From the NCBI RefSeq assembly GCF_001687475.2, contig NZ_CP031611.1, forward strand, positions 1,364,001 through 1,428,000: a stretch of DNA of 64,000 nucleotides, written 5' to 3'. Positions 50,305 to 58,623 of the stretch are shown here, piece by piece. Position 1 is the first letter of the stretch; each line of letters begins with the position of its first letter. The notes beneath the pieces were generated by a model. The model made no database searches, was not told where the DNA came from, and saw only the letters and a list, made by a program, of their open reading frames with translations. This stretch comes from Campylobacter hepaticus (lineage in GTDB: Bacteria; Campylobacterota; Campylobacteria; Campylobacterales; Campylobacteraceae). The position numbers and the translations under genes are program-made.

Positions 50305-50790
50305 TTAAAATATTAAAGGTGTATAATTTATAGAAATAATTTCAAATTCACTTTCACCTTTTGGTAAGAGTACTTTAAAATCATCCCCTTCTTTTTTCCC
50401 AAGCATAGCTTTTGCTAGCGGTGAAGCTATAGAAATATAACCCTTATTTAAATCTCCTTCACAAGTTCCTACTAGAGTGTATTTGCTTTCTTTTTCTGTA
50501 TCTAAGTCCATAATAACAACACTTGATCCAAATTTTACACTATCATGTTCATAGCTTGAAGGATCAATAATTTGAGCTCTTGTGATCAAATCGCTTAGTT
50601 CACCAATACGTTTTTCTATCAAGACTTGTTTCTCTCTTGCAGCATGATATTCTGCATTTTCTTTTAAATCTCCATGACTTCTTGCCGTATCAATTTCTAT
50701 AACAACAGCAGGTCGTTGGTTGTCTTTTAGATCTTTTAACTCAGCAACTAATTTGTCATAGCCAAATTGGCTCATTGGTTCTTTTTGCAT
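50305..50790 (-). CDS. greA: Transcription elongation factor GreA
   Basis: The 161-residue protein has the N-terminal coiled coil with [18 protein letters not shown] (about 43-60) at its tip and a C-terminal FKBP-like domain ending in the [20 protein letters not shown] region. It rescues backtracked RNA polymerase. It lies 9 bases after lpxB and directly before the metallophosphoesterase. Confidence 0.96.
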   Translation of the reverse strand: MQKEPMSQFGYDKLVAELKDLKDNQRPAVVIEIDTARSHGDLKENAEYHAAREKQVLIEKRIGELSDLITRAQIIDPSSYEHDSVKFGSSVVIMDLDTEKESKYTLVGTCEGDLNKGYISIASPLAKAMLGKKEGDDFKVLLPKGESEFEIISINYTPLIF

Positions 50791-50799
50791 GATTTATCC

Positions 50800-51897
50800 T
50801 TATTGAGTTTGACTTAATATTTTTGCTAAATTTTTAGCACTACCAAATTTTAAATATTCTTCTAAAAAGTTAACTTTAACAAAAAATGCCTTATAATCAT
50901 ATTTATTGTAAGCTTCATAAAGGTTTAAAACATTAACTTGATTTTGCAAAAATTCAGGATTTAAAGCTTCTTTATTTGCAAAATCGCAAAAAATATTAGC
51001 AAGTCCTATGTGTTTTAATTTTACAAAAAGTTTTGCAATAAAAATATCAATTGTTCTAGCTTTATAAGCTAGTATAAAAGGTGTTTTAATTAAGGCTGCT
51101 TCTAATGTAGCTGTTCCACTGCAAATAAAAGCAAAATCAACTTTTTTAAGTACTTTAGGAGTATTACTTTGAATTTTAAAATCTTTAATATCTCCATAAA
51201 TTTCAAGTTTATTAAGATTAAAAGGAGGAACACAAAGGATTTTTTCACCTTGAAAATTTTTAGAAAGTTCTTTAAAAATAGGCATCAAGCGTTTGATTTC
51301 ACTTTTTCTAGATCCAGGTAAAAAGGCTATAATTTTTTCATTTTCTTTTTTTGAAAGTAAGTTTTTTATATCATTTTGATCTTTAAATTCTTTTATTTCA
51401 TCTAAAAGTGGATGACCTACATAGATGCTTTTATCAAAGAATTGTTGATCAAAAGGTAAAATAGAAGCTAGTATATCAAAATGGCTTTGTATGATACGAA
51501 TACGTCCTTTTTTCCATGCCCAAACCTGAGGTAAGATATAATAAATTCTTTTGATTTTTGAACCATTTTTTTTTAAGGCTTTTGCAAAAGGAATATTAAA
51601 TGCAGGAGAATCTATACATAAAATAGCGTCTATTTTTTGAGTTAAGCTTAAATTTACCAAATCTTTTATAGCGCGTTTTGCTTTTAAAATAAGGGGTAAA
51701 ATTTCTATAAAACCCATAGCACTAAATTCATGCGACCTGTATAGAGGTTTAGATTTTAAATTAAAATATTCGCATAAATTTTCATCATAAATTCCAAGTA
51801 AATTAAATACTTCATACTCTTTTTGATAAGCTTTTAAAACTTCTTTTAAGTGTAAATTTGCTGAGGGTTCTAAGGCGCAAACTAAAAAAGTCTTCAT
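50800..51897 (-). CDS. lpxB: Lipid A disaccharide synthase LpxB
   Basis: The 365-residue GT19 glycosyltransferase has [13 protein letters not shown] near the N-terminus, [11 protein letters not shown] (about 96-106), [15 protein letters not shown] (about 121-135) and [12 protein letters not shown] (about 193-204). It joins two acylated glucosamines at the inner membrane. A -10 (TATAAT, minus strand, 51918-51913) lies just upstream, so it probably heads the lpxB-to-tal operon. Confidence 0.95.
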   Translation of the reverse strand: MKTFLVCALEPSANLHLKEVLKAYQKEYEVFNLLGIYDENLCEYFNLKSKPLYRSHEFSAMGFIEILPLILKAKRAIKDLVNLSLTQKIDAILCIDSPAFNIPFAKALKKNGSKIKRIYYILPQVWAWKKGRIRIIQSHFDILASILPFDQQFFDKSIYVGHPLLDEIKEFKDQNDIKNLLSKKENEKIIAFLPGSRKSEIKRLMPIFKELSKNFQGEKILCVPPFNLNKLEIYGDIKDFKIQSNTPKVLKKVDFAFICSGTATLEAALIKTPFILAYKARTIDIFIAKLFVKLKHIGLANIFCDFANKEALNPEFLQNQVNVLNLYEAYNKYDYKAFFVKVNFLEEYLKFGSAKNLAKILSQTQ

Positions 51898-51912
51898 TTT
51901 TATTCCAAATAA

Positions 51913-51918
51913 ATTATA
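51913..51918 (-). promoter_or_regulatory. lpxB: Candidate -10 promoter for the lpxB operon
   Basis: TATAAT on the minus strand lies 15 bases before the lpxB ATG. The leader would be very short (under 10 bases), with only a weak GGAAT before the start codon. Confidence 0.4.
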
Positions 51919-51965
51919 AGTTTTTTTGTTTTTAATCTCATCATTGAATAATTTTTAAAGTTTTA

Positions 51966-51999
51966 TACCTTAAATAATAGTAACAATATATTTAAGGTA
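51966..51999. repeat. 11-bp inverted repeat between the divergent lpxB and surE genes
   Basis: TACCTTAAATA (51966-51976) and TATTTAAGGTA (51989-51999) are exact reverse complements separated by 12 bases. Each arm includes a CCTT/AAGG core in otherwise AT-only DNA. The spacing, 21 or more bases between arm centres, suits a dimeric regulator. No regulator can be named. Confidence 0.45.
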
Positions 52000-52143
52000 G
52001 TAATGAAAATATTTAATGTTTAATGATTAAGATTTTGACCGCTAAATTTTATCATATTAAAATAAAATTGCAAGATTTTAATGTCTATAAAAATAATAAA
52101 AATGAATATAAAATATGAAAATCAAGATTTTAGAAAAATATGT

Positions 52144-52149
52144 TACAAT
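52144..52149 (+). promoter_or_regulatory. surE: Extended -10 promoter for surE
   Basis: TGTTACAAT (hexamer 52144-52149) is an extended -10 about 30 bases before the chosen surE start. It supports starting surE at 52179 rather than at the ATG at 52140, which lies before the promoter. Confidence 0.45.
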
Positions 52150-52178
52150 TTGAATTTTATTTTTTGCAAGGAAAAATG

Positions 52179-52955
52179 ATGAGAGAAATTCTTGTTACTA
52201 ATGATGATGGCTATGAGAGTGAAGGACTTAGAAAACTTGTTAAAATGTTAAAAAAGGAGTTTAAAGCTAAAATAACTATAGTAGCACCATCTATTGAAAA
52301 ATCAGCTTGTTCTCATTCTATAACTTTAACTAAACCTTTGCGTTTGATTAAGGTAGGAAAAAGATTTTATAAGCTTGATGAGGGAACACCTGCAGATTGT
52401 GTTTATCTTGCCCTTCATGCGCTTTATAAAACACGTTTACCTGATCTTGTTATTAGTGGGATCAATAAGGGAGCAAATGTAGGTGAAGATATTACTTATT
52501 CAGGAACTTGTGCAGGTGCTATGGAAGCGGTTTTACAAGGAATCCCTGCTATTGCTCTTTCTCAATTTTATAAAAGCAATGAAGAAGAACTTGATTTTAA
52601 AAATGCTTTAAAAATTACTAAAAAGCTTCTTAAATGTATTTTTGATAAAGGATTTCCTTTAGAAAAAAAAGAATTTTTAAATATTAATTTTCCAACAAAA
52701 GCAAAATTTAAAGGTATAAAAATTTGTAAAGCCGGTAAACGTGTGTATAATTTTAAAGCTCATTCTAATGTAAATCCACGTGGTATAGAGTATTACTGGC
52801 TTGCAGCAGCGAATTTAGATTATGAAGATGAGAAAAAAAGTGATATTCCTTTACTTAAAAAAGGTTATGTTACTATAACTCCTATAATGTTGGATCTTAC
52901 AGCTTATAAGCGAATAAAAAAAGTTCAAAAATGGCTAAAGGCAAATAATGAATGA
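52179..52955 (+). CDS. surE: 5'-nucleotidase SurE
   Basis: The 258-residue metal-dependent nucleotidase begins MREILVTNDDGYESEG, the family's metal-binding start, and has SGINKGANVGEDITYSGTCAGAMEA (in part) near 93-115. AAGGA at 52168-52172 gives 6-base spacing to the ATG at 52179. Earlier in-frame ATGs add residues not typical of SurE. It overlaps the next gene by 8 bases. Confidence 0.94.
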   Translation: MREILVTNDDGYESEGLRKLVKMLKKEFKAKITIVAPSIEKSACSHSITLTKPLRLIKVGKRFYKLDEGTPADCVYLALHALYKTRLPDLVISGINKGANVGEDITYSGTCAGAMEAVLQGIPAIALSQFYKSNEEELDFKNALKITKKLLKCIFDKGFPLEKKEFLNINFPTKAKFKGIKICKAGKRVYNFKAHSNVNPRGIEYYWLAAANLDYEDEKKSDIPLLKKGYVTITPIMLDLTAYKRIKKVQKWLKANNE

Positions 52956-53607
52956 TAGATTTACACGTATAAAATGGTTAATTGGAGAAGATCAATTTAA
53001 AAAAATGACACAAACAAAAATACTTGTTTGTGGTTTAGGTGGAGTAGGTGGAATTTGTGTTGATTCGCTTTATCGTAGCGGTTTTAGAAATTTTACTTTA
53101 ATTGATGCAGATAAATTTGAAATAACTAATCAAAATCGTCAAATACATAGTGAAAATATTGGCGAGGCAAAAGCAAAAGTATTTGAAAGAATTTATCAAG
53201 CTAAGGGTATAGTCAGTAAAATTGATAAAGAATTTTTACAAAATTTTAATTTAAGTGCATTTGATCTTATTATTGATGCTATTGATGATATTCCTGCAAA
53301 AGTGGCGTTAGTTCACCTTGTAGATTTTAAAAAACAAATTTTTATTTCTTCAACAGGAGGAGCTAGAAAACTCGATCCAACCCGTATTAAAACCACAAGT
53401 ATTTTTAAAACTCATGGCGATGCTTTAGCTAAGAAATTTCGATATGAGCTTAGAAAGTCAGGTTTTAAAGGGAATTTTGATGTGGTTTTTTCTGATGAGG
53501 AGGCACATTGTCAAGATCTTGGTTCTTTTATGGGCGTTACTGCCTCTTTTGGTTTAGCTTTAGCAAGTTTAGCATTAAGAAAAGTTATTGATAAGAAAAG
53601 TATATGA
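52948..53607 (+). CDS. ThiF/E1-like enzyme, probable tRNA t6A dehydratase TcdA
   Basis: The 219-residue protein has the nucleotide-binding GLGGVGGICVDSLYRSGF (about 29-46), DADKFEITNQNRQ (about 54-66) and a conserved C-terminal MGVTASFGLALASLAL. TcdA (CsdL) converts t6A to its cyclic form in tRNA and resembles MoeB/ThiF. It lacks the MoeB zinc CxxC pairs, which favours TcdA. C. jejuni Cj0294 is the positional counterpart. Confidence 0.82.
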   Translation: MNDRFTRIKWLIGEDQFKKMTQTKILVCGLGGVGGICVDSLYRSGFRNFTLIDADKFEITNQNRQIHSENIGEAKAKVFERIYQAKGIVSKIDKEFLQNFNLSAFDLIIDAIDDIPAKVALVHLVDFKKQIFISSTGGARKLDPTRIKTTSIFKTHGDALAKKFRYELRKSGFKGNFDVVFSDEEAHCQDLGSFMGVTASFGLALASLALRKVIDKKSI

Positions 53608-53729
53608 TTTTATAAGCTTAAAAATAAGAAATATGAGATTATTTAAAATATTTTTTAAGATAGAAAATAATATTTTAAAATTAGCTTATAAGATTATTCT
53701 AGTTTTAACAATCAAAATCATTTTTATGA

Positions 53730-53735
53730 TATAAT
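53730..53735 (+). promoter_or_regulatory. Candidate -10 promoter of the decayed CPBP gene
   Basis: TGATATAAT (hexamer 53730-53735) precedes the pseudogene by about 128 bases. It suggests the gene once had its own promoter. Confidence 0.35.
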
Positions 53736-53862
53736 TTCTAAAATATTTAATATTGGTAAAAATAAATTTTTATGATTAAAAATTAAAATAAATGTTCTAC
53801 TTAGCATTATTTTAAAGAAAAATATACAATAAATTAGATGTTGATCAATTTTAGGATTATTC

Positions 53863-54675
53863 ATGTTTATGATAAGTTATATTTTTTTAGCTTGTGCTTT
53901 GGTTTTATTGTCTTTAAATAAGGTTAAAACAGCTTATTTGATTTTAGTATTGAGTGTATTTTGTGCGTATTATTTTAATATAATAAATATGAGTTTTTTT
54001 ATAAGTAATATGATAGCATTCTTGTTGGTTTTATTTTATAAATATAAAAAATCTTTATTTTTAGAACTTATATTGTTTGCTTTTTGTATAGTATTATTTT
54101 TACATTTTATACCTGGTGTTAATAATACAAAAATTTTAGATCAAGTTTATGCTAGTGTTAATAGTGCGCCTTTTAGTTTATATTTTAATTTTGATAAACC
54201 TTTGGGTGTATTTATCTTATTTTTGTTATTACCTGCTTTATTTATCAATAAATTATATTAAAGCATCTTTATTAAAATGGTTTTTATTGGGTATAAGTCT
54301 TTTAATTTTATTGTTTATACCTTGGTATTTTAATATTTTAAAATGGGAATGGAGTTTACCTTGGTGGTTGCCTTATTTTTTATTTTCAAATCTTTTTTAG
54401 TAGCTTTGGTTGAAGAACTTTATTTTAGAGGATATCTTCAACAAAGGCTTACCTAAATTTTACATCCTAATTTAGCTTTATTAATAGCTAGCATAGCTTT
54501 TGGATTGATTCATTATAAAAGTGGGATTTTAATGATAGTGTTTGCCAGTTTGGCTGGAATAATATATGGTTTAGTTTATAAATATAGTAAAAATTTATGG
54601 TTTAGCGTCTTATTTCATTATGGATTAAATTTGATACATTTAGTATTTTTTACTTATCCTTTTTACTCAAAATAA
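53863..54675 (+). pseudogene. CPBP-family intramembrane metalloprotease, disrupted
   Basis: The gene spans three frames. The first encodes 132 residues of membrane helices ending near 54261; the second continues IKASLLKWFLLG to about 54390; the third holds VEELYFRGYLQQRLT, a TAA at 54454-54456, then ILHPNLALLIASIAFGLIHY and FSVLFHYGLN to 54675. All three CPBP (CAAX protease/bacteriocin-processing) motifs survive: EExxxR in EELYFR, FxxxH in FGLIH and HxxxN in HYGLN. At least two frameshifts plus one nonsense codon mean it is inactive, probably recently. The intact length would be about 270 residues. Confidence 0.8.
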
Positions 54676-54686
54676 AAGATTATTAT

Positions 54687-55565
54687 TCAATTTTTTTTGA
54701 TGATTGAAGGATTAAAAGCTTTCATGGATAGAGTTAAAATATCTCCTATTTTTATATCTTTATAATTTTCTAAAAATTTTTGTTTGCTTAGACTTATTTT
54801 AATAATATCTTGGTGAATAAGTAAGCTTAAAATTACTAAAATATCACTTTGTTTTATTTCAAGTAAGGTGGCGTTTAAATTGAGTTGAGTATTAATATGA
54901 GTTTGTTTAAAAAAATCATGTTTAAAATTATCTTTAACGATTTTACCATTTTTAAGTTCTAAGATTCTATGACTTAAATTATAAATTTCTGTTAAGTTAT
55001 GACTGACTAATAATGTTGTTATTTTAAAATAATGTAAAATTTTAGACAATTCATTTTGTAAATAAGCATGCATTTTAAAATCTAACGCACTTAAAGGCTC
55101 ATCCAAGAGTAATATTTTAGGTTCTCTTGCTAAAGCTCTTGCTAAAGCCACTCTTTGAGCTTGTCCTCCACTTAAGTTTCTAGGATAACTTTTAGATAAA
55201 TTTTCTAGTTTCATTAAGGTTAAAAGTTCTTCTACTTTCTTTTTTGAATTAGCAGCATAAGAGATATTTTCTTTAACATTCATATGGGGGAAAAGTGCAT
55301 AATCTTGAAAAACAAAACCTATTTTTCTTTTTTGTGGAGCTAAATTGATTTTTTTAGAAGAATCAAACCACAGTTCATTATCTACTTTTATAAAACCAAA
55401 TTTAGGTTTTATAAGTCCTGCTATAATTTTTAAAAGTGTGCTTTTTCCTGCTCCATTTTCTCCAATAAGAGCAGTAGTTTCTTGTGATTTAATTTCTTTA
55501 TTAAATTCAAGATTTAAAATACCTTTATTTGTAATTATGGGATGGTTAATATGAATTTTTATCAT
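54687..55565 (-). CDS. modC: Molybdate ABC transporter ATP-binding protein ModC
   Basis: The 292-residue ABC ATPase has Walker A GENGAGKST (about 37-45), signature LSGGQAQRVALARALA (about 130-145) and Walker B ILLLDEPLSALD (about 150-161). The C-terminal 60 residues are a TOBE-like regulatory extension. It energises ModB. The ATG overlaps modB by 4 bases. C. jejuni Cj0300c is the counterpart. Confidence 0.92.
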   Translation of the reverse strand: MIKIHINHPIITNKGILNLEFNKEIKSQETTALIGENGAGKSTLLKIIAGLIKPKFGFIKVDNELWFDSSKKINLAPQKRKIGFVFQDYALFPHMNVKENISYAANSKKKVEELLTLMKLENLSKSYPRNLSGGQAQRVALARALAREPKILLLDEPLSALDFKMHAYLQNELSKILHYFKITTLLVSHNLTEIYNLSHRILELKNGKIVKDNFKHDFFKQTHINTQLNLNATLLEIKQSDILVILSLLIHQDIIKISLSKQKFLENYKDIKIGDILTLSMKAFNPSIIKKN

Positions 55566-56236
55566 TGGAAACTTAATTTTTTGTTAACAAAATAAAGACT
55601 TAAAAGTATTAAAAAAGAAAAAAGAAATAAAATTAGAGCATATTGATGTGCTAAAGTATAATTTAATACTTCAAGTTCATCATAAATTGCTATACTTGCT
55701 ACTAAAGTTTCTCCTTGTTTGTGTCCACCTATCATCATTACAATCCCAAATTCACCTATAGTGTGTGCAAAACTCATTGCACAGGCGCTAAAAATACCTG
55801 TTTTAGAATTAGGTAAAATGATTCTAAAGAGAGTATAAATTTTACCTTTACCCAAGCTATAAGAAGCATCAAGGAGGTTTTGATTAATTGAGGAAAAAGC
55901 GCTATGTAAAGGGTTTACCATAAAAGGAAGGGAAAAAATTAAGGAAGCAAAAACTAATCCTTCAAAAGTAAAAATTAAAGAAAGATTAAAATATTCTTTT
56001 AAAAATTGTCCTAAGAAACTATTGCTTGAAAAACTTATTAGTAAATAAAAACCCAAGACGCTTGGTGGTAAAATTAAAGGTAAAGAAATAAGACTTTGTA
56101 GTAAAATTTTAAAAGGAAAATGTACAAAGCTTAATAAATACGCTAAAGATATTCCTATAAAAAAAAGTATGAAAGTGGTAATAAAAGCAAGTTTAAAAGT
56201 AATATATAATGTTTGTAAAAAGACGTGATCAAGCAT
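55562..56236 (-). CDS. modB: Molybdate ABC transporter permease ModB
   Basis: The 224-residue permease has five to six helices and the typical ModB segments SLPLILPPSVLGFYLL (about 50-65) and the cytoplasmic EAA-like loop DASYSLGKGKIYTLFRIILP (about 123-142). It forms the inner-membrane channel for molybdate or tungstate. Confidence 0.93.
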   Translation of the reverse strand: MLDHVFLQTLYITFKLAFITTFILFFIGISLAYLLSFVHFPFKILLQSLISLPLILPPSVLGFYLLISFSSNSFLGQFLKEYFNLSLIFTFEGLVFASLIFSLPFMVNPLHSAFSSINQNLLDASYSLGKGKIYTLFRIILPNSKTGIFSACAMSFAHTIGEFGIVMMIGGHKQGETLVASIAIYDELEVLNYTLAHQYALILFLFSFLILLSLYFVNKKLSFQ

Positions 56237-56245
56237 GGTTTATCC

Positions 56246-56530
56246 TTAAAATAATATCATTTGTTCTAATAAAGCAAATGTCATTCTTTTTTTGATTTGC
56301 TCAATTTTTACTAAGAAAGAATTTTTAACACTTAAGAGCGTATTTGGTAAGGTAAAGTAAAATTCATGTTTTTGGAAGAAAAGTTCTACTTTTGTCTTTG
56401 GTTTTACATCTTTATAAGAATTTGAATTTAAAATTAAAACATTAAATATTATGTTTTCACAATTGATTTTTATAATAATGATATCTTTTTGATTTAAAAA
56501 TTCTACAATTTCTGTGTTAAAAAGGTTCAT
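56246..56530 (-). CDS. Small TOBE/Mop-like protein in the mod operon
   Basis: The 94-residue protein is rich in beta-strand-like hydrophobic and charged alternation and ends with SVKNSFLVKIEQIKKR. Its size and place between modA and modB match C. jejuni Cj0302c, annotated as molybdenum-related. A single TOBE/molbindin-type fold is likely, but no diagnostic motif is clear. It overlaps modA by 4 bases, so translation is coupled. Confidence 0.65.
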   Translation of the reverse strand: MNLFNTEIVEFLNQKDIIIIKINCENIIFNVLILNSNSYKDVKPKTKVELFFQKHEFYFTLPNTLLSVKNSFLVKIEQIKKRMTFALLEQMILF

Positions 56531-57282
56531 GGAGTTTCAAATCCATATTTTTTAAAAATTTCTTTTGCCTTTGTTGAAGAGATAAAATTACTAAATTCAA
56601 AAGCTAATTTTTTGTCTTTAGCGTATTTTGTAATAACATAACTTTGTTTTAAAGGGGTGAAATATTTTGGATCAATTAAAACAACCTTTCCTTTAGCTTG
56701 ATTAATAGGAGAAGCTAAAGAATATGCTACTATAGCTAAATTAGCATTTTTGCTATCTACATGTAAAACAGGTATAGAAATATTTTCACCTAAAACTATT
56801 TTGTCTTTAAAGATTTTATCTAGCTGTAAATTTTTAAGTACTTCTTTAGCGGCTACTCCATAAGGAGCTACTTTTGGATTAGCTATGCTTAAATGGGTAA
56901 TTTTATTTGCTTTTTCTTTTAAATGAGTAATTCCTCCTTTGAGTAAATTCTCATCTAAACTATATAAAGCTAAAACTCCTAAAACATAGACTTTGGGTTT
57001 ATCTAAAGCATTTTGATTATCATAAATTGCTTGAGCATAGTAAGTATCAGCTGAAAAAAATAAATCAAATTCTCTCCCTTGTCTTAAAAGTTCATAGTAT
57101 TTTCCAGAAGCTCCAAAAACAAGTTCTATTTTGGCATTAGGATGTATTTTTAAAAATTCGTTTTTAATTTCATTCATAGCTTTTGAAGCTGAAGAAGCTA
57201 CAAAAATACTTAAATTTTGCCCATTTAAATGAAGCGCTGAAAACCAAATTCCTAGAAAAACAATAAGTTTTGTCATCATCAT
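56527..57282 (-). CDS. modA: Molybdate-binding periplasmic protein ModA
   Basis: The 251-residue protein has a signal peptide (about 1-21), then NLSIFVASSASKAMNEI and ELVFGASGKYYELLRQG, the conserved oxyanion-site regions of ModA. It binds molybdate or tungstate in the periplasm. It starts 46 bases after bioC on the same strand, so mod may be transcribed partly from the bio genes. The Mo supplied would serve enzymes such as TorA (broken here), formate dehydrogenase and nitrate reductase. Confidence 0.92.
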   Translation of the reverse strand: MMMTKLIVFLGIWFSALHLNGQNLSIFVASSASKAMNEIKNEFLKIHPNAKIELVFGASGKYYELLRQGREFDLFFSADTYYAQAIYDNQNALDKPKVYVLGVLALYSLDENLLKGGITHLKEKANKITHLSIANPKVAPYGVAAKEVLKNLQLDKIFKDKIVLGENISIPVLHVDSKNANLAIVAYSLASPINQAKGKVVLIDPKYFTPLKQSYVITKYAKDKKLAFEFSNFISSTKAKEIFKKYGFETP

Positions 57283-57328
57283 TTTCTTTATTATTAGGAT
57301 TTATTCTTTAATATTATAACACAAAATT

Positions 57329-58015
57329 TTATGGCGTATCTTTTTGACATAAAATGTATATAGGATGATAGGTAAGTTTGTTTTGAAATTTTTTTTCATA
57401 ATCTTGTAAAAATTGTTTGTTTAAGCGATAAAAGCCTAAAGAATTTACTCCGCTTAATTTTAAATGTTTAAAAACTTCTAAAGCATTATTAAAATCTAAG
57501 CTTATAATTTCTTCTGTGATTTTGACATTAAAAAAATATTTTTTAAATATTTGTCTTAAAGTATAAATATTAAAGTATTTTAAAGAAAATCCTGTGCTTT
57601 GTTTAATTTCTTTTAAATTTTGTTTTCCAAAAGTAGAAAGGAGTAAAATTCCTTCTTGATTGAGCATATTAAATAGTGTGGGTAAAATGTGTTCTAAATC
57701 AAGCCATTGTAAGGTGGCATTTGAGGCAATAAGATCAAATTTTTCTTTACTTAAATGATGCATGGCTAGTTTATTCATATCAAAAATTTGTACTTTTAAA
57801 TCTATACCATAATCTAAAATATCATTTTTAAGATATTCATCAAAACTAATAATTTTTTCAAGTTTTTGCGTGAATTCGCCTCTACCACAGCCAAATTCAA
57901 AAACTTTTTTAAAATGTTTTTGTTTAAAATGTTTAAGTTTTAAACAGAGTTTTAAGGCCATTAGGTTTTGAATTTTAGCATGTTTTTGATAATCTTTAGC
58001 TTTTAAAAAATTCAC
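57329..58015 (-). CDS. bioC: Malonyl-ACP O-methyltransferase BioC
   Basis: The 228-residue SAM methyltransferase has the binding motif VFEFGCGRGEFTQKLE (about 38-53), DLIASNATLQWL (about 88-99) and a later GILLLSTFGKQNLKE. It methylates malonyl-ACP so the fatty acid pathway can build pimeloyl-ACP for biotin. It starts with GTG overlapping the bioG stop (GTGA). Confidence 0.9.
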   Translation of the reverse strand: MNFLKAKDYQKHAKIQNLMALKLCLKLKHFKQKHFKKVFEFGCGRGEFTQKLEKIISFDEYLKNDILDYGIDLKVQIFDMNKLAMHHLSKEKFDLIASNATLQWLDLEHILPTLFNMLNQEGILLLSTFGKQNLKEIKQSTGFSLKYFNIYTLRQIFKKYFFNVKITEEIISLDFNNALEVFKHLKLSGVNSLGFYRLNKQFLQDYEKKFQNKLTYHPIYILCQKDTP

Positions 58016-58623
58016 AATTCATCCCAAGTTTTGAAATGAAAAAATGCAAAATGAGGTTCATTTAGTAAAATTAACGTTTTAAAACTATTTTTTAAAGCTT
58101 TTTGTGGAAAAATTGTATCTTCGTTACTAGAATAAATTTTATCCCAAATAAAATCATCGTTTTTGTGTTTTAAGGCAAAATCAAAAAGATTTTGAAGTTC
58201 TATTTTTAAAGCTTTTTCATCTTTAAAAATAAATTTTTTTGCTAAATTTTCATGTTTGTTTAATAAAGAAGATTTAAAATCATCTAATTTAAAATTTTTT
58301 ATTGTTTTCATAAAAATAGCAGGATGAATGCCTTTGTTTTTATCAATACCCATATTAGTACCATTTAGAGCTATTTTTTGTTTGAAGTTGATATTTTTTA
58401 AAAGTTTGCTTGCGATACATACTCCCATAGAAAAAGCAATGAGATAAAGTTGTGAAAAAGATTTAAAATTAAATTCTAAGTCAAAATTTTCAAAATCATA
58501 AAATAAGATTACATTTTTATTGCTTTTTAAATGTGAAAAATGACTAGGATGAGAACTAAATCCTCCAAATACTACAATAAGTTCTTTTGAGGTTAAATTT
58601 TTACATAAAAAGGCATGTTTCAT
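58012..58623 (-). CDS. bioG: Pimeloyl-ACP methyl ester esterase BioG (DUF452)
   Basis: The 203-residue alpha/beta-hydrolase has the oxyanion region VVFGGFSSHPSHF (about 18-30), the nucleophile elbow AFSMGV (Ser near 65) and a C-terminal catalytic His in LNEPHFAFFHF. BioG replaces BioH in some bacteria and removes the methyl group from pimeloyl-ACP. The ATGA overlaps with bioF and bioC show co-translation. C. jejuni Cj0305c is the counterpart. Confidence 0.87.
   Translation of the reverse strand: MKHAFLCKNLTSKELIVVFGGFSSHPSHFSHLKSNKNVILFYDFENFDLEFNFKSFSQLYLIAFSMGVCIASKLLKNINFKQKIALNGTNMGIDKNKGIHPAIFMKTIKNFKLDDFKSSLLNKHENLAKKFIFKDEKALKIELQNLFDFALKHKNDDFIWDKIYSSNEDTIFPQKALKNSFKTLILLNEPHFAFFHFKTWDEL

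Noticed and set aside
52140-52178. Earlier in-frame start of surE
   Set aside because: The ATG at 52140 precedes the likely -10 element and adds residues before the conserved MREILVTNDDG start.
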